Assembly: GCA_905214955.1 (NCBI GenBank)
Contig: CAJMON010000048.1
Location: forward strand, 1-25,434
Direction of reading: 5' to 3'
Source of the DNA: an uncultured bacterium
Lineage (GTDB): Bacteria > Bacillota > Clostridia > Lachnospirales > Lachnospiraceae
Length of the DNA: 25,434 nucleotides
The translations under genes and the position numbers were made by a program. Below, in pieces: positions 15,161 to 22,976 of the stretch (positions are counted from its first letter, which is position 1; every line of letters begins with the position of its first letter). The notes under the pieces are model-generated. The model made no database searches. It was not told the origin of the DNA and worked only from the letters and a program-made list of their open reading frames with translations.

Positions 15161-15977
15161 GTTTCTTTCCCTCCGTTTTCTGTGTGCCATAATATCCCAG
15201 AAGCATAAATCCTAGAGCCGCCAGCGCAGTACAGATAATTGGCGGAAGATACCACCAGTAATATCCCCGGATGACTCCTCTCTGATAAAACGCATAGTGC
15301 AAAATCAGTCCCCAGCTCTTTTCTTTGTAGCTGCCAAGTCCCAGGAAGCTTAAACTGGATTCCATCATAATCGCAGAGGACACAGACAGGGCTGCTCTGG
15401 ATAAAATAATATCTTTCAGATTGGGAAGAATGTGTTTTATCATAATGACAAAATCATTCATGCCAATGGCTTTTTCAATTTTTACAAATGGCATTTCGCA
15501 CAGCTGTACCACACGGCTCCGCAGAATTCTGGAAGTACCTGTCCAGGCAGTCAGGCTGATGGCAATGATCATGCTCAGTTTTCCCGGGCTTAAATAAGCG
15601 GTCAGAAGCACCGTCAGGGCAAGGCTTGGAAGTCCCATGGTTACGTTGGTAAGGGCTGTCACGATCCGGTCCACCCAGCCTTTGTAATAGCCTGCCACAA
15701 GTGCCAGCAGTGCTGCCAGAACTGTGACGATCAGAGCGGTGAAAATGCCGATAAACATGGAAACTCGGGTTCCATAGATCAGTTCGCTTAAAAGATCCTG
15801 CCCAACATCGTTGGTTCCAAGAGGATGTTCTGCGCAGGGTTTAATATATGGAATGCCCAGTTTAAACGGATCATAGGGGGCCAGCACCGGTGCAAACAAT
15901 GCCACAAATACCAGAATTCCCACGATCACAGCTCCCCAGATCATGGCTGCATTTGGTTTTTTCTTTTTAATATTCAA
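15153..15977 (-). CDS. ABC transporter permease, DppC/OppC/NikC-like
   Basis: A 274-residue membrane protein with about six hydrophobic segments. Family marks are HPLGTNDVGQDLLSELIYGTRVS after the first helix, the cytoplasmic coupling loop with KAIGMNDFVIMIKHILPN, and LSFLGLG. Starts at TTG (15977), 11 bases inside the stop region of the preceding permease gene, with GGGAGGG 5 bases upstream; the N-terminus NIKKKKPNAA is then hydrophilic as expected. Forms the channel with the 15967-16956 product. Confidence 0.92.
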   Translation of the reverse strand: MNIKKKKPNAAMIWGAVIVGILVFVALFAPVLAPYDPFKLGIPYIKPCAEHPLGTNDVGQDLLSELIYGTRVSMFIGIFTALIVTVLAALLALVAGYYKGWVDRIVTALTNVTMGLPSLALTVLLTAYLSPGKLSMIIAISLTAWTGTSRILRSRVVQLCEMPFVKIEKAIGMNDFVIMIKHILPNLKDIILSRAALSVSSAIMMESSLSFLGLGSYKEKSWGLILHYAFYQRGVIRGYYWWYLPPIICTALAALGFMLLGYYGTQKTEGKKHV

Positions 15978-16956
15978 AGGAGCCCTCCCGGATCCGGGGA
16001 TCGATCACTGCAATAAAAACATCTCCCAGAAGATTTCCGCCTACCACACAGACTGCTGAAATAATGAAGCACAGCTGGGCTGTGGGGAAATCACGGTTGC
16101 TGACTGCATTGTAAAATAATTCTCCCATTCCTTTCCATCCAAAGATGACTTCCAGTACCATAGAGCCGGAAAGCAGGCTTCCAAGCTGCATACACAGGCT
16201 GGTGACATAGGGAACCATGGCATTTTTCATAACATGGCGGAAAAGCACCCTGTTTTCTGTCAGTCCTTTGGAATAAGCCGTATTGACATATTCCTCATTG
16301 CGGATCTGGGAAACGTTGCTTTTCATCAAAAGAAAGTTTGAAGAAATCCGGAACAGAATCATCAAAATCAATGGCAGTGCCGCGTGCCACAAAACATCCA
16401 GCACAAAGGCCATGCCTGATTTTCCCCCCGTGGTCATTCCGTTTACCGGAAAGAGTCCCATCTGAAATGCAAACACTACCAGAAAAATAATACCCAAACA
16501 TTGGGACGGGACGGTATTTAAAAACAGCATAATGGGTGTGCACACTTTATCGAAGGTTCCCCCCGGCTTCCAGCCTGCGAAAATTCCAAGAAGCGCACCA
16601 AAAAATCCTCCTGCAATAAAGGTTGGCAGACTCAACACCAGCGTCCACCGAATCCGGTACAGCACGTTGTCCAGAACCGGCTCTTTATTGGAATAAGCAA
16701 TTCCAAAGTCCATAGTGACAATGCTTTTTAAATAACTGACATACTGCTCCCCCAGAGATTTGTCCAGCCCATATTTGGATGCAATCCGTTCCAGTTCGGC
16801 AGGCGAATCATTCAGAAGCTCGTAATACCGGTCCTGACCAACCAGGTGTACTAATGGATCTCCCGGCATGAAACGCACCATAAGAAAGCTGATGGTAATG
16901 ATGATGTAAATCGTCAGGAGCGCTGTAACAGCCTTTTTCAAAATTCGTATTTTCAT
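15967..16956 (-). CDS. ABC transporter permease, DppB/OppB/NikB-like
   Basis: A 329-residue membrane protein with about six hydrophobic segments. Family marks: VRFMPGDPL after helix 1, an EAA-type coupling loop EEYVNTAYSKGLTENRVLFRHVMKNA, and the closing DPRIR. The start was placed at the ATG at 16956, after GGGAGAAG; the frame stays open to 17013, but that segment overlaps a terminator hairpin. It is the first gene after that internal terminator, so its expression depends on readthrough from the binding-protein gene. Confidence 0.92.
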   Translation of the reverse strand: MKIRILKKAVTALLTIYIIITISFLMVRFMPGDPLVHLVGQDRYYELLNDSPAELERIASKYGLDKSLGEQYVSYLKSIVTMDFGIAYSNKEPVLDNVLYRIRWTLVLSLPTFIAGGFFGALLGIFAGWKPGGTFDKVCTPIMLFLNTVPSQCLGIIFLVVFAFQMGLFPVNGMTTGGKSGMAFVLDVLWHAALPLILMILFRISSNFLLMKSNVSQIRNEEYVNTAYSKGLTENRVLFRHVMKNAMVPYVTSLCMQLGSLLSGSMVLEVIFGWKGMGELFYNAVSNRDFPTAQLCFIISAVCVVGGNLLGDVFIAVIDPRIREGSFEY

Positions 16957-16974
16957 GTTCTTCTCCCAATATAG

Positions 16975-17004
16975 AAAAACGGGGCTGCAAGATCCGCAGC
17001 CCCG
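16975..17004 (-). terminator. Intra-operon terminator after the binding-protein gene
   Basis: On the minus strand a perfect 9-bp GC-rich stem, CGGGGCTGC with GCAGCCCCG, is followed by TTTTTC. It sits 12 bases after the binding-protein stop and before the permease ribosome site. I read it as a partial terminator that lets more binding protein than permease or nitrogenase-like enzyme be made. Confidence 0.82.
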
Positions 17005-17016
17005 CCTCCGCAAAAC

Positions 17017-18774
17017 TTATTTTGTTGTCAGGTTGTAGAATGTTTCTGCATGAACAGCTCCGATGGAGGGATAGTTCTGGAATCCCTGATATTTGTCTGT
17101 GCGGTACGGGAAGAAGCATTTCTCCCAGCATACTGCAAATGCAAACAGATCGTTGGAAGCCAGTGTCTGCAGCTCTTTTACTGCATCCAGATATTCATCG
17201 TTGTTCTTTGCTTCCATCAGTGCGGTATAGGCATTTGCCAGATTTTCATCCGTGTTGGAATTTCCCCAGGCCATAGCGCCGCTACCAGCGATGTCACGCG
17301 GTACAAAGTACCAGAACGCGGTACGGTAAGTAGCCACACCAGTGGTGGTGTAACCTAAGAACAGGTCGTAATCGTTGTCTTCTACCATCTTGTCATTGAC
17401 TTCTTCACTTGCCAGAGAATCCTGGTCCAGATAAGCGTCAATGCCTACTTCCTGCAGGCTGGATGCGATGATCTCACCGATACGGTTGAACAGTTCCATA
17501 CGTTTCTCAGAATACTGAGCAGCTACTTTGTAGGTAAATTTGCTTCCATCCGGCATCTCGCGTTTGCCGTCTCCATCCACATCTTTGAATCCTGCATCAT
17601 CCAGCAGAGTATTTGCTTCGTCCTGATCCTGATACATCATCCACAGGCTGTCATCATAACCCGGGCAGGAGGACGGAAGAATTCCGCTTCCCGGAATCTG
17701 TCCATATTCACCGTTGCAGATCTGGCACAGCAGGTTCCAGTCAAGACTCTTTACAACTGCTTCACGGAAATCATGCTCCAGGTTTGCGCCCTTGCTCATG
17801 CCAAAGGTTACCTGGTTGCAGCCGATGTAATTGCTCTCGCCGCGGTCTACATCTTCATTTCCATCAATAACGTCCAGCAAAGTGTAGTCGATGGAGTTTG
17901 CATAGTCATACATCATATCGACTTCTCCGTTTGCCAGTGCCATCAGAAGAGCATCCTGGCTGGAGTAAGATTTCAGAGTAATAGAATCTACGGTCAGCTC
18001 GCCAAGATAAGAATCTTCCGGAACTGCTTCATAGTAGAAAGTTCCTGCATCTTTATCTTCACTTACCAGTCTGTACGGGCCACAGCCGATGGCTGCATCG
18101 TCTTCTGTATAATTCTCATAGTCGTCTACATTTTCCCAGATATGTTTGGGCAGAACGGGATCTGTCAGGAGGGCACTTTTTACATAGTAATAAGCATCCG
18201 GCTGGCTGAATACCAGGGTAATGGAATCTTCTCCGTTTACTTTGATATCTGTCAGATTCCGCAGCGCTTTGGCTTCGATCACGTCACGGCGGTACTCAAA
18301 GGTAAATACCAGGTCATCTACGGTAACCGGCTCTCCATCGTGCCATACTTTATCAGTTGGGAATGTCATATTTAATTCGCAGCCATCCTCGGAAATCTCA
18401 TAACTGTCCAGGAAATACGGCTGCATATTGTTGTCTGCATCCGGGTAAAACAGGTTTGCATAGGTAATGCTGTTGTAATTGAATTTTCCGTAAGAACCCT
18501 GCTGTGTCAAAATGCTGGTTCCTTCCGGCTGGCTGGTGGTTCCGATCACCAGGTTTTCGATGTGACCGCCTTTGCTTTCAGTCTCTGCGGAGGTTTCTCC
18601 CTCTGTCGCTGTTGTCTCACTCTCTGCAGCAGTTTCAGTCTCTGTTGCGGCAGCCGTCTCTGTCTCTGCTGCAGTTGTTTCTTCTGCTGCTGCGTAAACA
18701 GCCGGTGACACTGCCATGCACACTGCCATTGCAGAGCTTAACAGACGGTTTCTCATCAAATGCTTCCTTTTCAT
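17017..18774 (-). CDS. Family 5 extracellular solute-binding protein (peptide/nickel type)
   Basis: A 585-residue exported binding protein for the ABC importer. Residues 1-30 form a Sec signal peptide (MKRKHLMRNR, hydrophobic core, SPAVYA-AAEE). Residues 31-68 are a low-complexity Thr/Glu/Ala linker. The SBP_bac_5 domain follows, with WHDGEPVTVDDLVFTFEY and GCGPYRLVS as family marks. No proper lipobox is present (the only early Cys has Val at -1 and Met at -3), unusual for a Gram-positive binding protein. The start at 18774 follows AGAGGA by 8 bases; ATG 18798 has no ribosome site and ATG 18756 is an alternative. It is the first gene after the cobalamin riboswitch. The family binds peptides, metal chelates, heme and others; the ligand is not readable here. 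Confidence 0.9.
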   Translation of the reverse strand: MKRKHLMRNRLLSSAMAVCMAVSPAVYAAAEETTAAETETAAATETETAAESETTATEGETSAETESKGGHIENLVIGTTSQPEGTSILTQQGSYGKFNYNSITYANLFYPDADNNMQPYFLDSYEISEDGCELNMTFPTDKVWHDGEPVTVDDLVFTFEYRRDVIEAKALRNLTDIKVNGEDSITLVFSQPDAYYYVKSALLTDPVLPKHIWENVDDYENYTEDDAAIGCGPYRLVSEDKDAGTFYYEAVPEDSYLGELTVDSITLKSYSSQDALLMALANGEVDMMYDYANSIDYTLLDVIDGNEDVDRGESNYIGCNQVTFGMSKGANLEHDFREAVVKSLDWNLLCQICNGEYGQIPGSGILPSSCPGYDDSLWMMYQDQDEANTLLDDAGFKDVDGDGKREMPDGSKFTYKVAAQYSEKRMELFNRIGEIIASSLQEVGIDAYLDQDSLASEEVNDKMVEDNDYDLFLGYTTTGVATYRTAFWYFVPRDIAGSGAMAWGNSNTDENLANAYTALMEAKNNDEYLDAVKELQTLASNDLFAFAVCWEKCFFPYRTDKYQGFQNYPSIGAVHAETFYNLTTK

Positions 18775-18872
18775 ACCACGTTTCCTCTCTTGTCTCATCT
18801 TATAAGTTTATAGGTGTCCACATTTTTCCCCGGTACAATCTGAATCCTGTATCCGTCTGCTTTTCATTCATG

Positions 18873-18928
18873 AAAAAAGCGGCACCTCCCGAAGACAGCC
18901 GGATGGCAGTCCGCAGGCAGATACCGCT
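18873..18928 (-). terminator. Riboswitch expression-platform terminator
   Basis: On the minus strand AGCGGTATCTGCC pairs with GGGAGGTGCCGCT (13 positions, one mismatch, two G-U pairs), followed by TTTTTT. It lies about 56 bases after the cobalamin aptamer and about 100 before the binding-protein start. This is the standard place for a ligand-controlled terminator: ligand-bound aptamer would favour termination. Confidence 0.85.
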
Positions 18929-18984
18929 AAAGATTCTCTGTTCCTACTTTCTATCTTCCTCACTGTGACCCGCAGCGCAAAGAC

Positions 18985-19172
18985 ATCATCAAAGCTGATA
19001 TTCTGACTTAGGTATCTTCGGCCTCCCCGCCTTCCCGGTCAATCCTTCCATTCATTCGGATGTCCAGTGGCACATTGGGGATTTCTCCACCCTCACAGCA
19101 ACGGCATTGTACAGGATTTGCACCTGTTTCCCATTTAAGCAGTATCTTCATCCGATACTGCACTCTGATGAT
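18985..19172 (-). promoter_or_regulatory. Cobalamin (B12) riboswitch aptamer
   Basis: The minus strand shows the conserved cobalamin aptamer core in order: GGGAAACAGGTGCAAATCC (19132-19114), GTGCCACTG (around 19073-19065), GGGAAGGCGGGG (around 19037-19026), and the B12 box AAGTCAGAATATCAGC (19009-18994). The closing stem P1 pairs ATCATCAGAG (19172-19163) with CTTTGATGAT (18994-18985). Length (about 188 nt) suits the class I, adenosylcobalamin type. A terminator follows at 18873-18928, so cobalamin should switch the downstream transporter and nitrogenase-like genes off. Ligand subtype is inferred from the overall layout. Confidence 0.92.
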
Positions 19173-19184
19173 ATGTTTTATCAA

Positions 19185-19227
19185 ATTATACCAAAATTAA
19201 CATATCATTTTTTTTGTTTTTTGTCAA
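19185..19227 (-). promoter_or_regulatory. Promoter(s) of the riboswitch operon with flanking inverted repeat
   Basis: On the minus strand TTGACA (19222-19227) and TATGTT (19199-19204) are spaced by 17 bases. A second candidate is an extended -10, TGGTATAAT (19193-19185), just downstream. A perfect 10-bp inverted repeat, ATGATATGTT (19168-19177) and AACATATCAT (19199-19208), overlaps the first -10 and flanks the second. This may be an operator. The downstream arm overlaps the P1 stem of the riboswitch. Confidence 0.65.
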
Positions 19228-19249
19228 TCTGTTTTAAACGTACGAATAT

Positions 19250-20131
19250 CTAATATCTGTAATTCCGGTATTCAGAAGGATTGCATCCTTTCTTTTTTTT
19301 AAAGCACCGGACAAATGCATTGTAACTGCCAAATCCGCACAGCATCGCTACTTCTTCGATGCTGTACTCATGGTGTTCACTTAAATATTCTTCTGCCCGG
19401 TTCATCCGGAGATTGGTCAGATACTCCTGAAATTCCAGGCTGGTATACTGTTTCAAAAGATTTCTTAATTCTTCCTGGCTGTATCCAAAATGTTTGGCCA
19501 TCTTTTCTTCCGTCAGATCTTCCCCGCAGTGTTTCTCCAGATATTCAATCACCACTGCCAGTTTTTCCGGCCACAAAAGACTTCCCCTGGCTCCACGCTC
19601 TTTCTGGTTTATGGAACCTCTTGCCAGAATCACAAAAATCTGGAGAAGCAGAGCATAAATACTGCTGCTTCGCATTCGGTTTTCTGAAAAGTATTCTTTT
19701 TCCAGTTCCCGGATACACCGGCTCATTTTTTTCTGAATCTCCGCCATGGAGGAATCGATTTTAGTTGGCGGAATCCGAAATGCAAACAGGGAACGGTACT
19801 CTTTGAACTGACACAAAAGTCCAAGATCCGCTATAAAAATAATTCGCTCTCCAGGCTCTTCTGATGGAAGAAGCCGGTGAACGCAGCCATGGGGAATGAT
19901 AAGGATTTCGTCTTCTTTCAGGTGGATCTGCTTTCCATCGCACAGCACATCAAACTCATTGACCACCGGCATGATAAATTCAATCTCATTCAGCGCATGC
20001 CAGTGCAGGGGATATCCACAGCTGTCATTGTTGCGGTAAAGATTCAAATACTGCATTCGATTAAATACTGCACTTTCATACCAGTTCTTTAATGTTTCTT
20101 CCGATTCTTTCGAAATTCCCTTGGTGTACAT
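19250..20131 (-). CDS. AraC-family regulator with cupin N-domain (1)
   Basis: A 293-residue regulator. The N-terminal AraC-type cupin is shown by HWHALNEIEFIMPVVNEFDVLCDGKQIHLKEDEILIIP. The C-terminal double HTH covers about residues 195-290, with the family ending IEEVAMLCGFGSYNAFVRCFKKKKGCNPSEYR. The ATG at 20131 follows AAGGGAG and lies 43 bases inside the preceding AraC-type gene, so the two are co-translated. Targets are probably the sugar-transport operon it ends, but the gene is also immediately upstream of the B12-riboswitch operon, with no terminator seen between them. Confidence 0.92.
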   Translation of the reverse strand: MYTKGISKESEETLKNWYESAVFNRMQYLNLYRNNDSCGYPLHWHALNEIEFIMPVVNEFDVLCDGKQIHLKEDEILIIPHGCVHRLLPSEEPGERIIFIADLGLLCQFKEYRSLFAFRIPPTKIDSSMAEIQKKMSRCIRELEKEYFSENRMRSSSIYALLLQIFVILARGSINQKERGARGSLLWPEKLAVVIEYLEKHCGEDLTEEKMAKHFGYSQEELRNLLKQYTSLEFQEYLTNLRMNRAEEYLSEHHEYSIEEVAMLCGFGSYNAFVRCFKKKKGCNPSEYRNYRY

Positions 20132-20934
20132 CCGTATCTCCCTTTAAATGCTTTTACAAACGCCTGATAACTTTTGTATCCGCAGCGGCTTCCTACCTCC
20201 TGCACCGTCAGCCATTGATCCATTGACAAAAAGCGCTCTGCCTGTTCCAGCCGCAGAGCGCTCTGATATTCATTAAATGTCATGTCCACATTTTCCCGAA
20301 ACAGTCTTGAAAAATGATATTTGCTGTACCCAAACTGTCCTGCTACTTCTTCCAGGCTCTGAGATTCCTCCAGATGCAGTTTCATGTACTCCTGCACTTT
20401 CAGAAAGGTTTCTTTTTTTCCGTTTTTCAGAAGTTTCGCCTCGTACTGAGGTTCATAAACGCTGCTTCTGGAAAGGATCACAAAAATCTGAAGAATCATG
20501 GAATAAATGTAAGTGTCTCGAAACGGCTCCTGATGATAGTACTCGTTCCGAATCTGTATGATCAGCTGAAAAATTTTTATATAAACCGGATCTTTGGATT
20601 CTTTCATCCAAAGCGTTGGTGCACAGAAAGAAACCATATCTGAATAATTTTCATACAGGCACATAAAATCCATGTTCACCATAAAAATAATCCGTCCGCC
20701 CTGATATTTTGTCGGCTTCAGGCTGTGAAGTTTTCCAGGCGGAATTACCAGAATATCCCTTTCCTCCAAATGGTAATTTTTTCCTTCTACTTCGACTTCA
20801 AACCAGCCTTCCAGAGGAACAATAAATTCAAAAAAATTTCCATGATGAAAATGTGTTGGATAGCCTTCGTGGCTTGTATTGTAATACCATTGGAGATACT
20901 TCGACTGATTGATAAAAGAATACATCTGTCTCAT
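20089..20934 (-). CDS. AraC-family regulator with cupin N-domain (2)
   Basis: A 281-residue paralogue of the neighbouring regulator. The N-domain has HFHHGNFFEFIVPLEGWFEVEVEG and RDILVIPPGKLHSL; the C-terminal double HTH has VAGQFGYSKYHFSRLFREN and VGSRCGYKSYQAFVKAFKGRYGCTPREFRK. Starts near 20934; the ribosome site is weak, and an ATG three codons later is an alternative. It follows the esterase gene by 34 bases in the sugar-transport operon. Two tandem AraC regulators could sense different sugars or form a heteromeric switch; this is inference. Confidence 0.92.
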   Translation of the reverse strand: MRQMYSFINQSKYLQWYYNTSHEGYPTHFHHGNFFEFIVPLEGWFEVEVEGKNYHLEERDILVIPPGKLHSLKPTKYQGGRIIFMVNMDFMCLYENYSDMVSFCAPTLWMKESKDPVYIKIFQLIIQIRNEYYHQEPFRDTYIYSMILQIFVILSRSSVYEPQYEAKLLKNGKKETFLKVQEYMKLHLEESQSLEEVAGQFGYSKYHFSRLFRENVDMTFNEYQSALRLEQAERFLSMDQWLTVQEVGSRCGYKSYQAFVKAFKGRYGCTPREFRKNRKKH

Positions 20935-20968
20935 CTCTGTTTCATTTTGTTTCTATGGAACTGTTATC

Positions 20969-22147
20969 TCATTTTTCCGGGACTCTGTCAAGTTTTGGAT
21001 CTGGTCTGCTCCAATCATAATGCAGTTTGATATTTCTCCAGTCAAAGGGATCTTCCCCTTCTTTCCAACCACTCTGAAAATACATCAGCGTGTCCTGGCA
21101 GGAGCCTCCACGAAAATGCATGTCATAAAAATCCATCAAAGCTTCCCAGTCTTCTTTCAGGAAATCGTGACCGCCATCCCTGAACTGAATTCCGTTGTTT
21201 TCCGGACATTCCAGGAAATCAAAGACTTCCTGTGCAGCCCTCCAGGCTGCCAGCGTTCCATAAGGATTAGACCAGGTATCTCCGCAGGCTTCTGTGGTCA
21301 GCAGCACCCGCGGTGCCACCAGTGCACGCAGGATGTGGGAATCCAGTGGAAATGTATTCCACTGTTCCACAAAGGTATCCACCTGTTTTCCCCACCAGTA
21401 CGGCATATCCTGAGAAACATTTTCCAGGGTCTCACATCTGCCGATACCCCTTCCATAACGGCTTCCCAAAAATTCCATGCTGCCTGCTCCTCCGCATCCG
21501 GAGCCATTGGAATGACACATAGCTACCCTTTTTTCATAAATTCCTTCATACAGTGACACTTTTCCGCCTCTGGAGTGACCTGTCACAATGTAATGATCCG
21601 GCATAGCATACTCTGTAGTATCCAGATAATCCATGATACGGCTCATTCCCCAGCCCCACTGGGCAATCCGTCCCCAGTCTGCGTCTGGATACTGCTCTTC
21701 CAGAATACCGCTTGTTTCATTGTCCCATGCCAGATCTTCCCTGTTAAACACTGCCAACGCAAATTTTCTTTCGCACACCAGCAGTTCCTCTACCGGACAG
21801 TGTTCCATTTTTCGCGAGCAGTTCCAGACAATGACCGGCACCTTGCCTTTCCTGGATGGCCGTAAAATTCTCACATCCATTCCTGGATTTTCTTTTCCAA
21901 AAAACCAGAGCCGGACTGTCTCTTTAACTGCTTTTCCTTCATACAGAAATTCCTGATTCTGCACTTCACTCTCTATGGTTCCCGTGTAAGCCGGTCGTAT
22001 TCCATAAAGGGTTCGCTCCAGAAAATCACAGTATTGCTTCCGTTTTTCTTCCCACTCTTCTTTGGTGGAAATTTCTTCTCCGCCTTCTTTCAGAAAAGGA
22101 TTAGCAAATCCCTCTGTCTGTCTCTCGTCTTTTTCCATATTACTCAT
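20969..22147 (-). CDS. CE15-like (glucuronoyl) esterase / alpha-beta hydrolase
   Basis: A 392-residue alpha/beta hydrolase, apparently cytoplasmic with no signal peptide. The nucleophile motif is TGHSRGGK with Ser192, then SGSGCGGAG. Also visible are LVAPRVLLTTEACGDTWSNPYGT and the catalytic-His region FRDGGHDF (H327). This order matches the CE15 family, which cleaves ester links between glucuronic acid and lignin or alcohols; other acyl-ester substrates are possible. The start at 22147 overlaps the permease stop (ATGA); an ATG at 22138 with AAAGGA 8 bases upstream is an equally good alternative. Being downstream of a sugar importer suggests it trims esterified oligosaccharides after uptake. 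Confidence 0.82.
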   Translation of the reverse strand: MSNMEKDERQTEGFANPFLKEGGEEISTKEEWEEKRKQYCDFLERTLYGIRPAYTGTIESEVQNQEFLYEGKAVKETVRLWFFGKENPGMDVRILRPSRKGKVPVIVWNCSRKMEHCPVEELLVCERKFALAVFNREDLAWDNETSGILEEQYPDADWGRIAQWGWGMSRIMDYLDTTEYAMPDHYIVTGHSRGGKVSLYEGIYEKRVAMCHSNGSGCGGAGSMEFLGSRYGRGIGRCETLENVSQDMPYWWGKQVDTFVEQWNTFPLDSHILRALVAPRVLLTTEACGDTWSNPYGTLAAWRAAQEVFDFLECPENNGIQFRDGGHDFLKEDWEALMDFYDMHFRGGSCQDTLMYFQSGWKEGEDPFDWRNIKLHYDWSRPDPKLDRVPEK

Positions 22148-22974
22148 CCTTTCACCGCTCCTGTGGTTAATCCGGAAACAATTCGGTTGCTGAACATACA
22201 GTACACAATGATTGTCGGCAGCATTGCTACCACAATTGCCGCAAACATTCTCACATAATCCGTCGCATATGGGCTTACAAATGCGGTCAGCCTTACCGGT
22301 ATTGTGGATACTTCCACACTGTTGGTAAAGACCATTGCCACCAGAAGTTCATTCCAATTGCCCACAAAAGACATCAGGCCTACCACGAACAGACCGCTTT
22401 TTGCCAGAGGCAGTGCAATTTGAAGAAAAATCCGGTAAATGGAGCATCCGTCAATACATGCTGATTCATACACTTCCCAGGGAATGCTTTTGAAAAATCC
22501 ATTCATCAGGTAAATGGTGGACGGCAGGGCAAATGCCGCATACGGAAGAATCATGCTCAAATAGGTATCTGTCATTTTCAGTCTTACAAATACCACAAAG
22601 AGTGGTATCAGAATGCAGTGCACCGGCACCATCATTCCCATGAGGAACATTCCCAGCACTTTTCCAGAATGTTTCCACCGCATCACAGAAATGGAAAAGG
22701 ATGCCATGGCTCCGGTAAAAATACTCAGTACCAGGGTAACGGTACACACAATAGCAGAGTTCAGTGTGGCTCTTCCCAGACCTCCTGCCACCCAGGCAGA
22801 CGCATAGTTTTCAAAATGCAGGGCCTCCGGTACTGCCCAGGGTGCCTGAATCACTTCTGTATTTGTCTTTAAGGAAACAAAGACAACCCACAGCAGAGGA
22901 AGAACATAGATGAACACCAGCAGACATAAAATCACGTATTTTAAAATGGTGCTAAAACTTGCTTTTTCTTTCAT
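22144..22974 (-). CDS. Carbohydrate ABC transporter permease (MalG-like)
   Basis: A 276-residue permease with about six membrane segments. Marks: PLLWVVFVSLKTNTEV after helix 1, the coupling loop YESACIDGCSIYRIFLQIALPLAKSGL, and the tail NRIVSGLTTGAVKG, all typical of MalG/UgpE-type subunits. The start at 22974 is fixed by GGAGGAG 6 bases upstream; the longer frame to 23028 overlaps the preceding gene. Only 2 bases separate it from the MalF-like gene. No ATPase is encoded nearby, so a shared MsmK-type ATPase elsewhere is probable. Confidence 0.93.
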   Translation of the reverse strand: MKEKASFSTILKYVILCLLVFIYVLPLLWVVFVSLKTNTEVIQAPWAVPEALHFENYASAWVAGGLGRATLNSAIVCTVTLVLSIFTGAMASFSISVMRWKHSGKVLGMFLMGMMVPVHCILIPLFVVFVRLKMTDTYLSMILPYAAFALPSTIYLMNGFFKSIPWEVYESACIDGCSIYRIFLQIALPLAKSGLFVVGLMSFVGNWNELLVAMVFTNSVEVSTIPVRLTAFVSPYATDYVRMFAAIVVAMLPTIIVYCMFSNRIVSGLTTGAVKG

Positions 22975-22976
22975 GT

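Noticed and set aside
17773..18375. 200-codon plus-strand ORF
   Set aside because: It lies wholly antisense to the family 5 binding-protein gene and shows no recognisable pattern.
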